A stretch of DNA of 64,000 bases from Eupeodes corollae (taxonomy: Eukaryota > Arthropoda > Insecta > Diptera > Syrphidae), in the NCBI RefSeq assembly GCF_945859685.1, contig NC_079149.1, positions 101,148,863 to 101,212,862 on the forward strand. The letters run 5' to 3'. The notes below the pieces were generated by a model. It searched no databases and was not told the origin of the DNA. It was given only the letters and a program-made list of their open reading frames with translations. The position numbers and the translations under genes are program-made. Below, piece by piece: positions 38,401 to 49,329 of this stretch (positions are counted from its first letter, which is position 1; the number at the start of each line of letters is the position of its first letter).

Positions 38401-39640
38401 TTGTTGTAAGTTTGGAGTTCAAGAAATTATTAGGTAGATAAAGTTTGAAAAAATACAAGGTAGGCTTTAAATGTTCTTGTTTTTTTTTTATTTTTGGAGC
38501 AGTGAAAAGAAGTGTTTACTATTTTCATAAGACATATAGCTGTAGATAACTTTTGAATTAAATGAATAAGTACGTGACTTATAAATAAAACAATGCAATT
38601 CATAAGCAAGCTGTTAGATTCAAAATGTTTAAGCTATTTTGTTTGTTTAACTACAAGATCCTTACTTATTGACGAAAGAAGTTCAATGCTTTGAACGAAC
38701 TAGTTGAATACACAAACAATTTTTTCGTTAAGTATGCTTACAAGTGTTTTTCATTTCCAGGATGAAATATCCTAGGATGAATTGTCTTGGGATGAATCAA
38801 GAGGTTGTAGTAGTTTATAGGTAGTTTAAGTCAGTATTAAGTTTTATTTAAGGACCTAATTTTAAGTAGTTTGTAAGTAAAAATAAAAAAGGATATTAAT
38901 ATTAGTTTTTTTTCAAATTTTCTAATAAAACCAAAAATAAATAAAATTTAAATGAAGTAATATAGATCTTATGGCCGAAAGGCATTAGTTTTAAGTGTTA
39001 TAGTTTAACTTAGAGTGTCCGTATGGGACTATTAGGTTAGTTGTAGGTTATGGATAATTAGGCTAGTTTTATGAATTTTTGTCTAGCTTTAAGATAGGTT
39101 CAAGAATGAATTAATAAAAATGAATTAAAAAAAAAATCACGAGATTGCATTGACAAATTAAATGTCATTTATGTATATCTTTGAAGACAAACTTATATAA
39201 CAGGTATATTTTAAAATCTTATATAGGTACTTTTTTAAACAGACTCTTTGCATACAGGAGCAAGTTCTTGTTACCCAGTCGTGCATTTTATTTGTATTGC
39301 ATAAGTCACTAAATGTCTTAGGAATTCCATATATAATTTTTAATTTATAAGTCACTAAATGGCTTTTGAATAAAAGTCAAGCTTAAGCTAAAAATTTACT
39401 TAAGCTTTTGCAACTCTGCAAAGAAGCCAACAGAAGATGAGTATGGTAGTGTTGAGTAAAAAATGTTTTCAAGTTCTTTCTTTTTAAAGCAAGCCTATTA
39501 TTTGCCTGTATATCAATTAACATTGTATATGATATTTTTCCTAGCATTTTCTTCCTTTTACTTCCTTTATTTAAAAAATAATTAGAGCCTCTTATTTTTA
39601 ACAAAGAAAACTTATTGTTTTAAAAACTTTACATTTATAG
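38401..39640. repeat. Array spacer with repeat D copy and LINE 3' end
   Basis: Between two array modules lie a repeat D copy (38690-39290, matching 8850-9310) and, inside it, a LINE 3' UTR (listed separately). The sequence from about 39380 returns toward the array module, which starts again near 39640. Confidence 0.6.
38820..39140 (+). mobile_element. LINE 3' UTR with A-rich tail
   Basis: Contains CTTATGGCCGAAAGGCATTA, GAGTGTCCGTATGGGACTAT and a terminal AATAAAAATGAATTAAAAAA. This looks like the 3' end of an insect non-LTR element with an A-rich tail. It sits between the two halves of a repeat D copy, so it probably inserted there. No coding part remains. Confidence 0.55.
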
Positions 39641-40557
39641 CCCATCACTATATCCTCGGTCGCCAGCACTGATCCAGGAGTGACCATACTCACTCTTCTC
39701 AATCTCTTACTGTAAAATCAAAGTGTCAAGAGGAATCACAAAAATACAAACACAAAAGAGGCGTCTAATAGTATCGCATTTAGTGGAAAAAGAAATTAAG
39801 AAAAAAACACAACTAAAACGAATTACATTTTTTGGAAAAACACAAAAATAAACCTACTAGTCAACATGATGGCCTGGTGTATCAGGCAAATTTTAATTTC
39901 TGTAAAATGGGTGCCCTTAAAGAGAAGGATTTAATTGTTGTTGGGATTAGGAATACATTCCAAGCATCAAAATGGCCTTTTTTCCCTATCAAAATTTTGA
40001 AGCAAAATTTCACTCAATCACTAGGCGAACATGTTTATGAGTAGGTATCCATCAGTGATTGTCAGTTATCAGTTATTACTAGGAGCATGTTTTTTCCTTC
40101 TTTCTTTTTTGTTATCCTTGTAGTTTTGTTACCCACTTCTTTCTCTACTAATAATATACAGACACAAATATAAAAAGAATACAAAGAGAACTAGATAGTG
40201 ATGGGCAGTGGTCACATGGTTGTGACCTTTTTTTTCTTTAAAACGTTAGCTAACACAGATTAAAAAGAGTAGATTTGGTCACTTTATGATCAGTGTTGGC
40301 GGTCATAGAAGTAGTGATAGGCAATAAGCAGAAAAATTCAATTTATTGTAAGTTTGGAGTTAAAGAAATTAATAGGTAGAGAAAGTTTGATAAAAATACA
40401 AGGTAGGCTGGAAATGTTCTTTTTTTTATTGTTGGAGTAGTGAAAAGCAATGTTTTATATTTTCATGAGACATAAGTCTGCAGATTAGGTAATTTTGAAT
40501 TAAAAAAAAAATACTAAGCCACTTATGAATTCAAAAACTTCAAGTCATGCGTCATTA

Positions 40558-40886
40558 AGTGACTTATAAATAAATAAATAAATTGGGAAGCGCAACAGTC
40601 CGTCGTGAAACAGGGGCTAGTGACTTACAATTCTCAACCATTCCTGTGTGCGAGTAATTGCAGGGATGGAGGGGATCTACAGTTTATATGCCGAATCCGA
40701 ACGGCTAATTTGAGAAAGCACTTTTTCATGACAAACATTACTCTTGGAGAATTTGTCAATTCCTCTCAAGAGGCAGTACCCGTGAAAAAACTTTAGGTGG
40801 CACAGACAGGGATCGAACCCAAGACCTCTCGCATGACAGTACAACGCACTAACCATCATGCGACGGGTACTAGTGACTTATAAATA
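40558..40886 (-). mobile_element. tRNA-derived SINE with 15-bp target-site duplication
   Basis: On the minus strand the element starts near 40871 with a tRNA-like head. It has a polymerase III A box, TGGTTAGTGCG (40856-40846), and a B box, GGTTCGATCCC (40819-40809), then a unique body and an (ATTT)n tail at 40590-40573. Identical 15-bp duplications AGTGACTTATAAATA flank it (40558-40572 and 40872-40886). The precise duplication and good boxes indicate a relatively recent insertion. The head resembles a tRNA but carries extra bases, so it is not an independent tRNA gene. Confidence 0.92.
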
Positions 40887-42063
40887 GAAAAAAAAACAAT
40901 AGAAAAAAATTTAAGCCAGTTTGTAGATTAGAATTGTTAAAGCCATTTTTTTAAACTACATGATTATTTCATTATTGACGAAAGTACATTTCAAACCTTT
41001 GGAGAATTTTGTGTGTGTTGCCGTTTATGCAGTCCCTTAACTCAATTCAAGTAAAAAGAATATATAATATAAATAATATAATGATCATGTTATTTAATAA
41101 ATTTACCACCTATTGACTAATTGTTTTATTGCATAAGTCAATAACTGAATAAGGAATTAAATTCCTTTTAATTCATAAGTCACTAAATTGCTTGTGAATT
41201 TTTATTCCAAGCTTAAGCTAGAAAGTGACTTAAACCCTTATTACGAGAAGCGAATTGAAATTTTGAAATCACTCATTTCGTGAATACCATGCAATATTCA
41301 CTTCTAAGGCCAAATTTCTTGTGAAAACAGATAATAACCCATTTCAAGTTCAACTTCGAAAATTCACACATCTTAATTTCGCTCCATATTGGATTTCTAA
41401 AACGTTAGCTTTAAGTTCGATTCGCTTCTCGTAATAAGAGCCTTAAGCTGTTGCAGCTTCAGGAAAAAAACGCAAAAAGATGCGTATGGCTATGAGAAGT
41501 AATAAATGTTTTCAATTTTAATCAACATTGTTTAAAAATGTTTGTCTTGCATTTTCTAGTTATTACTTCCTTTATTTATAAACTAACTAGAACATTGTAA
41601 TTTTAACAAGTAAAATTTATTCTGTTTTAAAAATTTAAGTTTTTAGCCGATCGCTATATTCTCGATCGCCAGCACTGATTTAAGAGTACGCACTCTTCTC
41701 AATCTCTTACTGTATAATCAAAATGTCAAGAGGAATAGCAAAAATACACAACACAGACAAGGCGTGTAATAGTATTGCATTTAGTGGAAGAAGGAAAACA
41801 GAAAAAAACTCAAAGAAACAGAAAATAAACCTATTAGTCAACATGATGGCCTGGTGTATCAGGCAAATTTTAATTTCTGTAAAATGAGTGCCCTTATAAA
41901 GAAAGAGAAGGAATTCATTTCAAGCATCAAACTGGCCTTTTTCCCATTTGTTAGACAAGAACATCAAATTTAAATCAAAATTTGAAGGTAAAATTCCATT
42001 TACTCACTAGGCGCACATGTTTATGAGTAGGTCTATCAGTGATTGTCAGTTTTTTCCTTCTTT

Positions 42064-42212
42064 CTTTTTTGTTATTTTTGTAGTTTTTTTTACCCACTTA
42101 TTTCTCTACTGATAACAATATACAGACATAAATATAAAACATTGTATTTTTTTATATTTGTGTCTGTATATTGTTATCAGTAGAGAAAGAAATGGGTTAC
42201 AAAACTCCAAGA
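42064..42212. repeat. Long hairpin, ~70-bp arms with a short loop
   Basis: The left arm includes TTTCTCTACTGATAACAATA and TACAGACATAAATATAAAA. The right arm includes TTTATATTTGTGTCTGTATA and TTGTTATCAGTAGAGAAAGA. The match extends outward through ACCCA/TGGGT, the TTTTGT/ACAAAA theme and CTTTTTTGTTA/TAACAAAAAAG. The loop is about 10-20 bp around 42145. A related single arm is present at 40104-40175, so the hairpin probably arose by an inverted duplication of part of the array unit. Confidence 0.9.
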
Positions 42213-42245
42213 TTAACAAAAAAGAGAATTAGATAGTGATGGGCA

Positions 42246-44217
42246 GTGGACACATGGTTGTGACAAAAAAGCAAAGCCATGAAGAAAGAAAACTTTGTAT
42301 AATTATTTTTATATAAAACATATTTATTTCACATTATAACCTTAATTATCTTTACAATTTGTAAACCTAACTAGATAAACAAATAAAATAAAATAAAAAA
42401 AGAAATACTAAAAAGTTTTGTGCATTTTCTTTTAAAATATTGTTCAGCAAAATTGTATCTTAATTCCATGCAATTTAATTTATTTTTTAAATATATATTT
42501 ATTTTAAATTAAAGGCAGATTTGTAAAAAAAAATGTTTAATTCCTATAAACTAGGTAAATATTTAAATTATAATTATAATAACATAAAAGTTAAAATAAT
42601 ATTTTTACAAAATTGTCCTTTAACTTGTTTTTTTATTTTATAATTTTTTTAAATTTATATTTTTACAAAACTCTTAAATATCTACACGATCTACTTAAAT
42701 ATACAATTAAGTGAAAAATATATATATATATTATATATGTAAAAAAGAACTTTTAATATAATAAGATAATATTTATTTATTTTTATATTATTTTTTTTTT
42801 TTAAATTGAGATTTAAGTATATAAAATATTATTTTTTTTAAAGTTTTTTTTTTCATTATTTTATTTAAAAAGTTAATTATGTAGTTGAATAAATTACCGA
42901 CTATAAATATTTAATTTGTTTTTATTTTTGTTTTCGATTCGAGATAGTTTTTATTTTTTTGTTTTATATATGTTCTGAATTAATTTTTGTATAATTTTTA
43001 ATAAACATTTTGTTTGTATAACTTAAAGTTAGTTTTATTTTTTATTTATATGAAAGATTTGTTTGTATTAATATAAAAAAACATATTACAAAAGGACGGT
43101 AAACTGTTGCAGGAATGCTGCTTTTCTTTTTTGAACTTAAATCTAATATTTTGTTGTTTTTTTAATGAAATCTAATTTGAATTTTTTAGTATTGAGTTAA
43201 AAGTTTATATAAAAATGTTGTTAAGGTTAAAAGTTGAGGTAAAAATTGGATAGTATCGTATCGAGATTAAAAATGGGCGAGTTTCTTAATTGGAGAAACG
43301 TAGTTGTGGTTAAATTAAGTTTTTACTAAAAAAATGGCAGTGTAGGTTTTAAGAGTTTCAGACAATTAAAGTAAAAATTGAATACTTGAAGGAAAAGGAC
43401 CTACGGAAAATCCTTGCTGACTTAAGTGTTTTTCAATTTAGAATAAGATGGCTTGATGCTTTCCAAAAAAAACTTCTTGATAAATGTATAATAAAAGTAC
43501 TGCTTTGGGTTTTGAATTAATATTGAGTTCATTGTTGGAACAAAAGGTTTTCGTCCTGTAGGACTTTCGAGATAAATCCTCGTCCAGAAATGACATAAGA
43601 AAAATATATATTGTTGCCTCTTAACCACAACTGCATTTTTCCAGGCTCACTGTGGATTCTTTTAAAATTCTAGGAAAAAATACGTATGATTTATCTACTG
43701 GATGTTTTATGAGATTCTTCAGTTAAAACCATGAATAAAATAAAAAGATTGTGACAGATTACAAAATATTAAAGTACATATTGTGCGTGTTTTCTAAAAG
43801 TACACATGACAGATATAAAAATTAAAAAATAAAGAAAAAGAAAAAAAAACAAACAATAAACTTTACAGCATTCACAACACATAACCCATCGTTTGGAAAG
43901 ATATTATATCTGCATTCATCCTTATTTTTATAGATACTTTTTTTTGCATTTCATTATTTTTTTTTATGAATTATGAAGAAAAATATTAAACGAACAAGTT
44001 ACATAAAAAAATGAGATTTTTCATCTTTAAGAAGATTCTTAAATTTTAAATTTTAAAGTTTTTTGTTTTGTTTTTTGTTTCGAACAGAAGAATATTAAAA
44101 AATTAAGAAAAATAAAAATTCTTTTTCAAAGAATGTCCTGCGAAATTGGCACAATGACAAAACAAATTTGCCATCCCTCCCACTGTCTCTATCGATGTCT
44201 CTCTCTCTCCCTATCTC
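42246..44217. other. Very AT-rich 3' UTR/intron after Fas3 terminal exon
   Basis: In minus-strand order this follows the TAA stop at 44218, so the proximal part is likely 3' UTR of the -TPV isoform. A TCTCTCTCTCTCC pyrimidine run lies next to the stop (44198-44211). The segment 42300-43060 is extremely AT-rich, with TATATATATA runs. No second gene was seen. Confidence 0.55.
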
Positions 44218-44465
44218 TTAGACAGGAGTATTTGATTTCAAATCACTACCGCCATTATGATGTCCATTAGTGTTTTTGATATTTTTCATATCGGCCTTCT
44301 TTTGGGCTTCCAGTTTATCGGTAACGGGTGGCGTAACTTCTTCAGATTGTGGTGTTGTATCGATGTGTTGTTCGCCATCGAAATCACGTCCTTCGAAATC
44401 GTCATTGTGATGTGGATTGATTTGAGCTTCAGAATCGGGTCCAATGTCAGTGTTCAATGTTGCTC
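44218..44465 (-). CDS. Fas3: Fas3 alternative terminal tail exon ending -TPV
   Basis: A 248-nt terminal coding exon for a short Fas3 tail of 81 residues. The acceptor is a TTGTTGTTGTTACAG tract, followed by GA-GCA-ACA-TTG. The leading GA joins the single G left by the transmembrane exon to give Gly, so this exon splices directly to 59717 without the microexon. The peptide runs ATLNTDIGPDSEAQINPHHN, then an acidic DDFEGRDFDGEQ segment, then KLEAQKKADMKNIKN, ending SDLKSNTPV and TAA. It is hydrophilic with no membrane segment. The last residues T-P-V fit a class I PDZ ligand. Phase, splice sites and orientation all support it. A plus-strand ORF across it is a shadow. Confidence 0.9.
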
Positions 44466-45459
44466 CTGTAACAACAACAACAAGAACTAAGTTTAGAACG
44501 GTTTTTGATTTTATTTTAGGGAATTGGGTTTTAAATGGGATTTAAAAGAATAAATAAATAATTCTTTTTTATTTAATAGTTTATTTTTGTTCTTATGAAA
44601 ATTTTATACATTTTTCTAAAATTAATGCTTTTTTTTAATTTGAAAAACTCAAATTTTTTAAAGATTTGCATCAATGCATATTGTATTTTTGAACTTTTTT
44701 TGAAAGATATGAATTTTTAGCTCTTGTCGTTGTTGTTAAATTTATAGGAGGGGATAACATTGAGAAAAATTGTGTTTTTTTCTTCTTATACAAAATGTTT
44801 TTAAAACTATGTTTTTAAGAACAGTTTTTGTTTAAAAATTTATTAATTGTTGTAATATTTTAGTGTAAAAAGTAAAAAAAAAACACAAGAGGACAAAACA
44901 AACAAAAAAATAAAACATGCATTGTGATTTTTTCTTATTACCTAAGTTTTTGAAGTTACGTGCTTTGAAAGTGCAAAAATGTGTAGTGTTTAAAAAAAAT
45001 TTTAAATTAAATTAAAGTTAATAAATTTGTTTACATTTTGAGGATTCGATTGTTTGAGGATTTTTATTGTGTTGGTGTAGAAATACAAAAGACTAGTTGT
45101 TTAAGAAAGCAAATATTTGGAATGGTTTTCTTAAATCTCTTAGAATTAAATTAAAAAAACCAAAATTTGTTTTCAAATTTTATGCAGTTCTAGGTTATGA
45201 CTTAAAGGCCTTCTTTTTAGTTTTTACAAAACGATACATTTTTGTCACTGTAATCTGTCTTATTTGACGTTGAAAGTTTGTATAGAGACTGACAATATCA
45301 TTAAAAGATGCAAACATAACTTTGAACATTTTTGGGTATGTATCTTTTTTAATGAAGGTTTTTGCAATAGAGACAGGTCTTTTTTGATAGCTTTTGGTGG
45401 CCATATTGTTTGTTTAACATATTCCTTTCTTTAACGAGTCACTAAATTAACCAACACCT
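44466..45459. other. Intronic sequence with no gene seen
   Basis: AT-rich intron upstream of the 44-kb exon. A 69-codon minus-strand open stretch near 45195-45404 has no recognised domain and was not called. Confidence 0.5.
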
Positions 45460-47262
45460 TTAGGCTAGGTTAGGTTAGGTTAGGTTGAAGTGGATGTCCA
45501 AGATGGAAACGGACACACTTAGGCCAGTTTAATGGCCCATTGAATCTTGAGGCTTCCCCCTAAGCTCAATGGAACTAGTTTGAGTCCCTTACGAAACGTG
45601 AGAGGCTGATTATGCTGATATGATTTAGATCGTTAAAGAAGAATTCTCCTAGGTAATTCTTGAGTTTTCGAGCCAGAACAAGGCATGTACTGTACAGAGA
45701 AGGTGAAGAACTGTTTCCTCCTCTTCCTCGTCCATACAGTTTCTGCAAAATGTCATTTGAGAATTCGCTTAGTCGCGTGGCGAGCTTAGACAGTGTCCGG
45801 TTATGACACCTATTATCGAGCTTATATGCGATCGGCTTAGTGATAGCAACCACCTTGAACGTTTTAAATCCAGTGTTGCCCAGATTTGTGACCTGACACG
45901 TGTTGATGTTCTTCCACCTGGTGCCTGCCCTCCTCACAGCGTCTTGCATTAGCAGCAATTTACAAGTAACGATTGGTATGCCAGTACGTGCCAAACGTGG
46001 AAGGATGGGCTGCACATGGCGAGTTCATCTGCCTTAAAGTAACCTCGAATGTCTCTATGGCCCGGCACCCAGCAAAGGTGAATATTAAACTTTTGTGCCA
46101 TCTCCATTAGGGATTATTGACAGTTATGGACTGTTAAAGAGTTTGTGAGACAGAGTCCAGTGATTTGATAGCACGTTTTCTTTGAGCCAAGACAAGACTT
46201 CTTTTATCGCCAAAAGTTCCGCTTGGAACACTTCCACTGACCCCTTCTTTTGTTTTTGAACCATCATCTGTTTAAAAATGGATTGGCCCATCTTGCAGGA
46301 ATGTCCTATCCTACCAGAAAGATAGAAATCTCGAAATTTCTGTCGAATTGCAGTTGGGGGATGGTGTAGTGTGTGTGCTTTGGAATTGATTCTAAATACA
46401 TACGAATTACGGAGTGGCCAATATTGTTCTTAGTCCACTGCGACGAAGCTTTTAGGCGAATAGCAGAGCTTGCAACTATTTGGTTGCTAAAAATGTCCAG
46501 AGGTGTTAGGTAGAGTAAGGTGTCGGGGTCGTGTGAAGCGATCCGCTTATAAATAGGCAAGCTTAACGTTGGACTTTATTTAATTTGTCGCTGGTTATTC
46601 CTTTCTCTAAAAAAGTCCACCATACTGCCACACCGTACATTAAAATCGGGCTGATTACCGATGTGTATAGCCAATGCGTGATTCTGGGTTGTAAGCCCCA
46701 TTTATTACCAATAGCTTTTTAGAAAGAAAAGTGTAGCTTTTTTGACTGTTTCTTGTTTGTTGCGTTTCCAATTTAGTTTTTTATCTAAGACAAGACCCAG
46801 GTTCTTAGCCTCGTCTGAAAATTTTAATTAAATTCCTTTGATATGGAGAGGGTTGACAAATTGAATTTTGTATCTCCTCGAAAATAAGACTTGATCGGTT
46901 TTGTGTGGGTCAACACCCAGTCCACACCGATCAGCCCAAAGTATTAGTCTGTCTAAGGCATTTTGTAAGAGTTCTTTTAAGGTGTTAAGATGCTTTCCTG
47001 ACACTGCTATATCAACGTCGTCCGTATAGGCTATCACTCCGCCTCCAGACTGGTTAGGATTTCATTCACCACTAAGTTCCAGAGGAGAGGGAATAAGAGA
47101 GCACCTTGTGGTGTCCCTCTACTAACGAACCAACACCCGTACTTCAACGGAAAGAAAAATCTGCTGAAAACACAACGAAAAACTGCAGTAGAATCAGAGA
47201 CCGTCAATTCCACTTCACTCACAAAAACTTGAGCTGTTAAAGACCACAACGATCATAGGCAA
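45460..47262 (-). mobile_element. Degraded LINE with reverse transcriptase, RNase H and (AACCT)n tail
   Basis: Minus-strand order: FVSRGTPQGALLFPLLWNLV (about 47133-47070); then IAYTDDVDIAVSGKHLNTLK (catalytic YTDD in place of YADD, near 47034-46975); then CGLGVDPHKTDQVLFSRRYK. Next come a C-terminal PLDIFSNQIVASSAIRLKAS segment (46500-46440), an RNase H remnant with a TDDGSKTKEG-like motif (about 46270-46230) and a WVPGH-like remnant near 46070-46040. The 3' end at 45465-45490 is four AACCT repeats. The RNase H domain suggests an LOA/I-type element. A second 3' end with the same tail lies at 56.64-56.77 kb in the other orientation. Many stops; inactive. Confidence 0.88.
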
Positions 47263-47289
47263 CATTTGTGTTCGCTGTTCAGATTTTGG

Positions 47290-47521
47290 AGCAATTAAGT
47301 TGATTCCTTTTTTGGTCGAAACCAATCCACGCGAGATTCACGAGATGGCAAAGCATTCAAATAAAATTACTATTTGGTTTGGGCTCGAGGCGTCATCGGT
47401 CCTTACCTCTTCGAAAATTATGAGACCCAGCCATTACAGTCAACAGCGTACAGTGGCCCGTTTATGCAAAACTGTTTGCAATATTATTTTTTCGAGTAGG
47501 TCTATAATGCAAAACGTTTAA
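47290..47521 (+). mobile_element. Mariner-like transposase fragment
   Basis: Plus-strand reading gives ETNPREIHEMAKHSNKITIW, then FGLEASSVL, and, after frame shifts, an IGPYFFE-like and TVNG-like remainder. This corresponds to the ETPLHSEKVTVWCG region that precedes the second catalytic Asp in a Tc1/mariner-type family common in insects. The C-terminal part of what looks like the same family is seen at 58.5 kb and 62.2-62.4 kb. Only this ~200-bp core remains. Confidence 0.65.
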
Positions 47522-47687
47522 GTCACTAGATTCACAAATATTTGAAGCTCGAGTAACCGAAAATTATTCAATTTGGGTTATTAGTGTGCCTTATAGAGTT
47601 GAAGATTTGTTTTGTATGATGATAATTTAGTTTATATTTTTTTTTCTTAACTTTGAATGTAAAAACTTGAAAAAGGTTTTATGAAAA

Positions 47688-49088
47688 AAAAAGAGGCTGG
47701 GATGCGACCCACACTGATAACTTCCCATCCCGTGCTTAAAAGTTTGTCTATATGTACTAGTATCAATTTTACCAAATTTGCGTACTATTTTTTGTAGATT
47801 TTATTTTTTATGAAAAAACGGACTATTGGATTTTTATATAAAAATCATTGAATATTGAAAACAATATTTTCTGTAAAATAAATAAGTTTGAAGGCAATAT
47901 CTAAACTTTTTGAAAAGATATTTGAGTAGAAAATCAATTTTTACCAAATTTTGTTAAATTTTTTATGTTTTTAATTTTTTGTACAAAAACTATCAATTCG
48001 ATTTTTCAAAATTTTACTGAATGTTAACAACAATATTTGTCGAAAGATAAAAGTAGATAAAAGACAATATCTACAATTTTTGAAAAGATATTTGAGTCGA
48101 AAATCAATTTTTACCAACTTTTGTTAATTTATTTTTCGGTTTTTAATTTTTTGTAAAAAAAACTGTCAATTCGATTTTATTCAAAATTTGACTGAATGTT
48201 GACAACAATATTTTTTGAAAGATAAAAGTAAATTAAAGCCAATATCTCAAAGTTTTGCAAAGATATTTGAGTCGATGTTCAATTTTTACCAACTTTTATT
48301 GTTTTTTTTTAGATTTTTATTTTTTGTAAAAAAACTGTAAATTCGATTTTTTTTTTTTAATTTTATCGAATGTTGAAAACAATATTTCTTATAATATAAC
48401 ATAAGTTTTAAGCCTAAATTTCAAGTTTTTGAAAAGATATTTGAATCGATATTTAATTTTTACCAACTTTGAGTGATTTTTTTTTAGATTTTTATTTTTT
48501 ATAAAAAAACTGTCAATTCGATTTTTCTCAAAATTTTATCAGATTTTTTTTGCTCAAAATTTTTTTGGAGATGAAATTATATTTTAGTCGTAAAATTTTA
48601 GAGGTGACAAATTTTTTTTTCAGTTTTTTGTATTTAAAAAAAAAAACCGTTAGATAGATTTTTTTCAAAAAATATACTTCTTTGAGACCACGTTACAGTT
48701 TATAATATAAAATTTATTTCAAGTCTCTAACGTTTTTGGTTCGTAAGATATTTAGGGTTAACCACAATTTTCACCTTTTTTTTAAACTGCTATGGTAAAA
48801 AAACCACCCACGCAATTTTCTTGAGAGCCCTTTCTACATCTTTCTGCCTTATTATCTGTATAACAAAATTTATTTGGAGTCGATATCTCTTCTGGTTCTT
48901 GAAATATGGACAACGAAAAAAACGTCGCGAACGAACGGACGTACGGACGTACGAACGTACGTACACACGCACACACAGACATCTTTCTAAAAATCTTTTA
49001 TTTCGACTCTATTGACCTTGAAACGTCGAGAAATGGCAAAATTTTCAATTTGACAAATCGGATCCATTACAATACGGGAAGTTAATAA
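47688..49088 (+). repeat. Repeat family C, most complete copy (~1.4 kb)
   Basis: Starts GAGGCTGGGATGCGACCCAC, then CACTGATAACTTCCCATCCC, and ends ACAATACGGGAAGTTAA. Inside are five AT-rich monomers, marked by ATTTTTACCAA near 47767, 47940, 48107, 48275 and 48450, so the period is about 168 bp. The distal unique part holds AAACTGCTATGGTAAAAAAA, CTTGAGAGCCCTTTC, and a run of CGGACGTACGAACGTACG-type repeats. Both ends contain AACTTCCC or its complement. There is no transposase; the class is unresolved. Confidence 0.88.
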
Positions 49089-49329
49089 TTATTATTTTTA
49101 TTTAAAAAATTAAAATATTTTTTAATTCTTTAATTTTGTGTTTTTGGAAACACTACTTTTTGCAAACTTTATCGACTTGAAATTGTATAAAAAAAGAAGA
49201 TTCAACGAGGTGTGCTAAGATCTCAACTGGTGGATTTACAAAAGATGATTTTATTGAAAAAATGTTAATCATTTTTGATTAATGTTAACAACCTAAGATT
49301 TTCAAGAGTTTTGGAGCTAATTTTTTAAT

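Larger units (their letters stand above)
39640..42245. repeat. Array block 2 (two larger units)
   Basis: Two units at about 39640-40330 and 41640-42245 carry TCGCCAGCACTGATCCAGGA or a variant. They then carry CAACATGATGGCCTGGTGTA and TCAGGCAAATTTTAATTTCT, and end with TAGATAGTGATGGGCAGTGG (40195, 42232) before CACATGGTTGTGAC. These are a more diverged subtype of the 30.5-38.4-kb module. The SINE at 40.57-40.87 kb inserted between them. The segment 40887-41639 has no gene; it contains a short inverted pair of an AAGCGAATCGAAAT-like motif near 41245 and 41420. Confidence 0.75.

Noticed and set aside
40790..40871. tRNA gene on the minus strand
   Set aside because: The A and B boxes are real, but the head continues into a repeat body with an (ATTT)n tail and target-site duplication, so it is a SINE head rather than a tRNA gene.
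30540..42245. CRISPR-like or simple satellite array
   Set aside because: Units are >1 kb, diverged and palindromic, and the genome is eukaryotic; neither short direct repeats with unique spacers nor a homogeneous satellite fits.
44257..44490. 77-codon plus-strand ORF over the 44-kb exon
   Set aside because: Antisense shadow of the Fas3 tail exon; it crosses the minus-strand splice acceptor and has no domain.
48782..49015. ORFs rich in Arg/Thr/Val over the CGTACG repeats
   Set aside because: Produced by the CGTACG/ACGAACG microsatellite inside repeat family C; no conserved protein.
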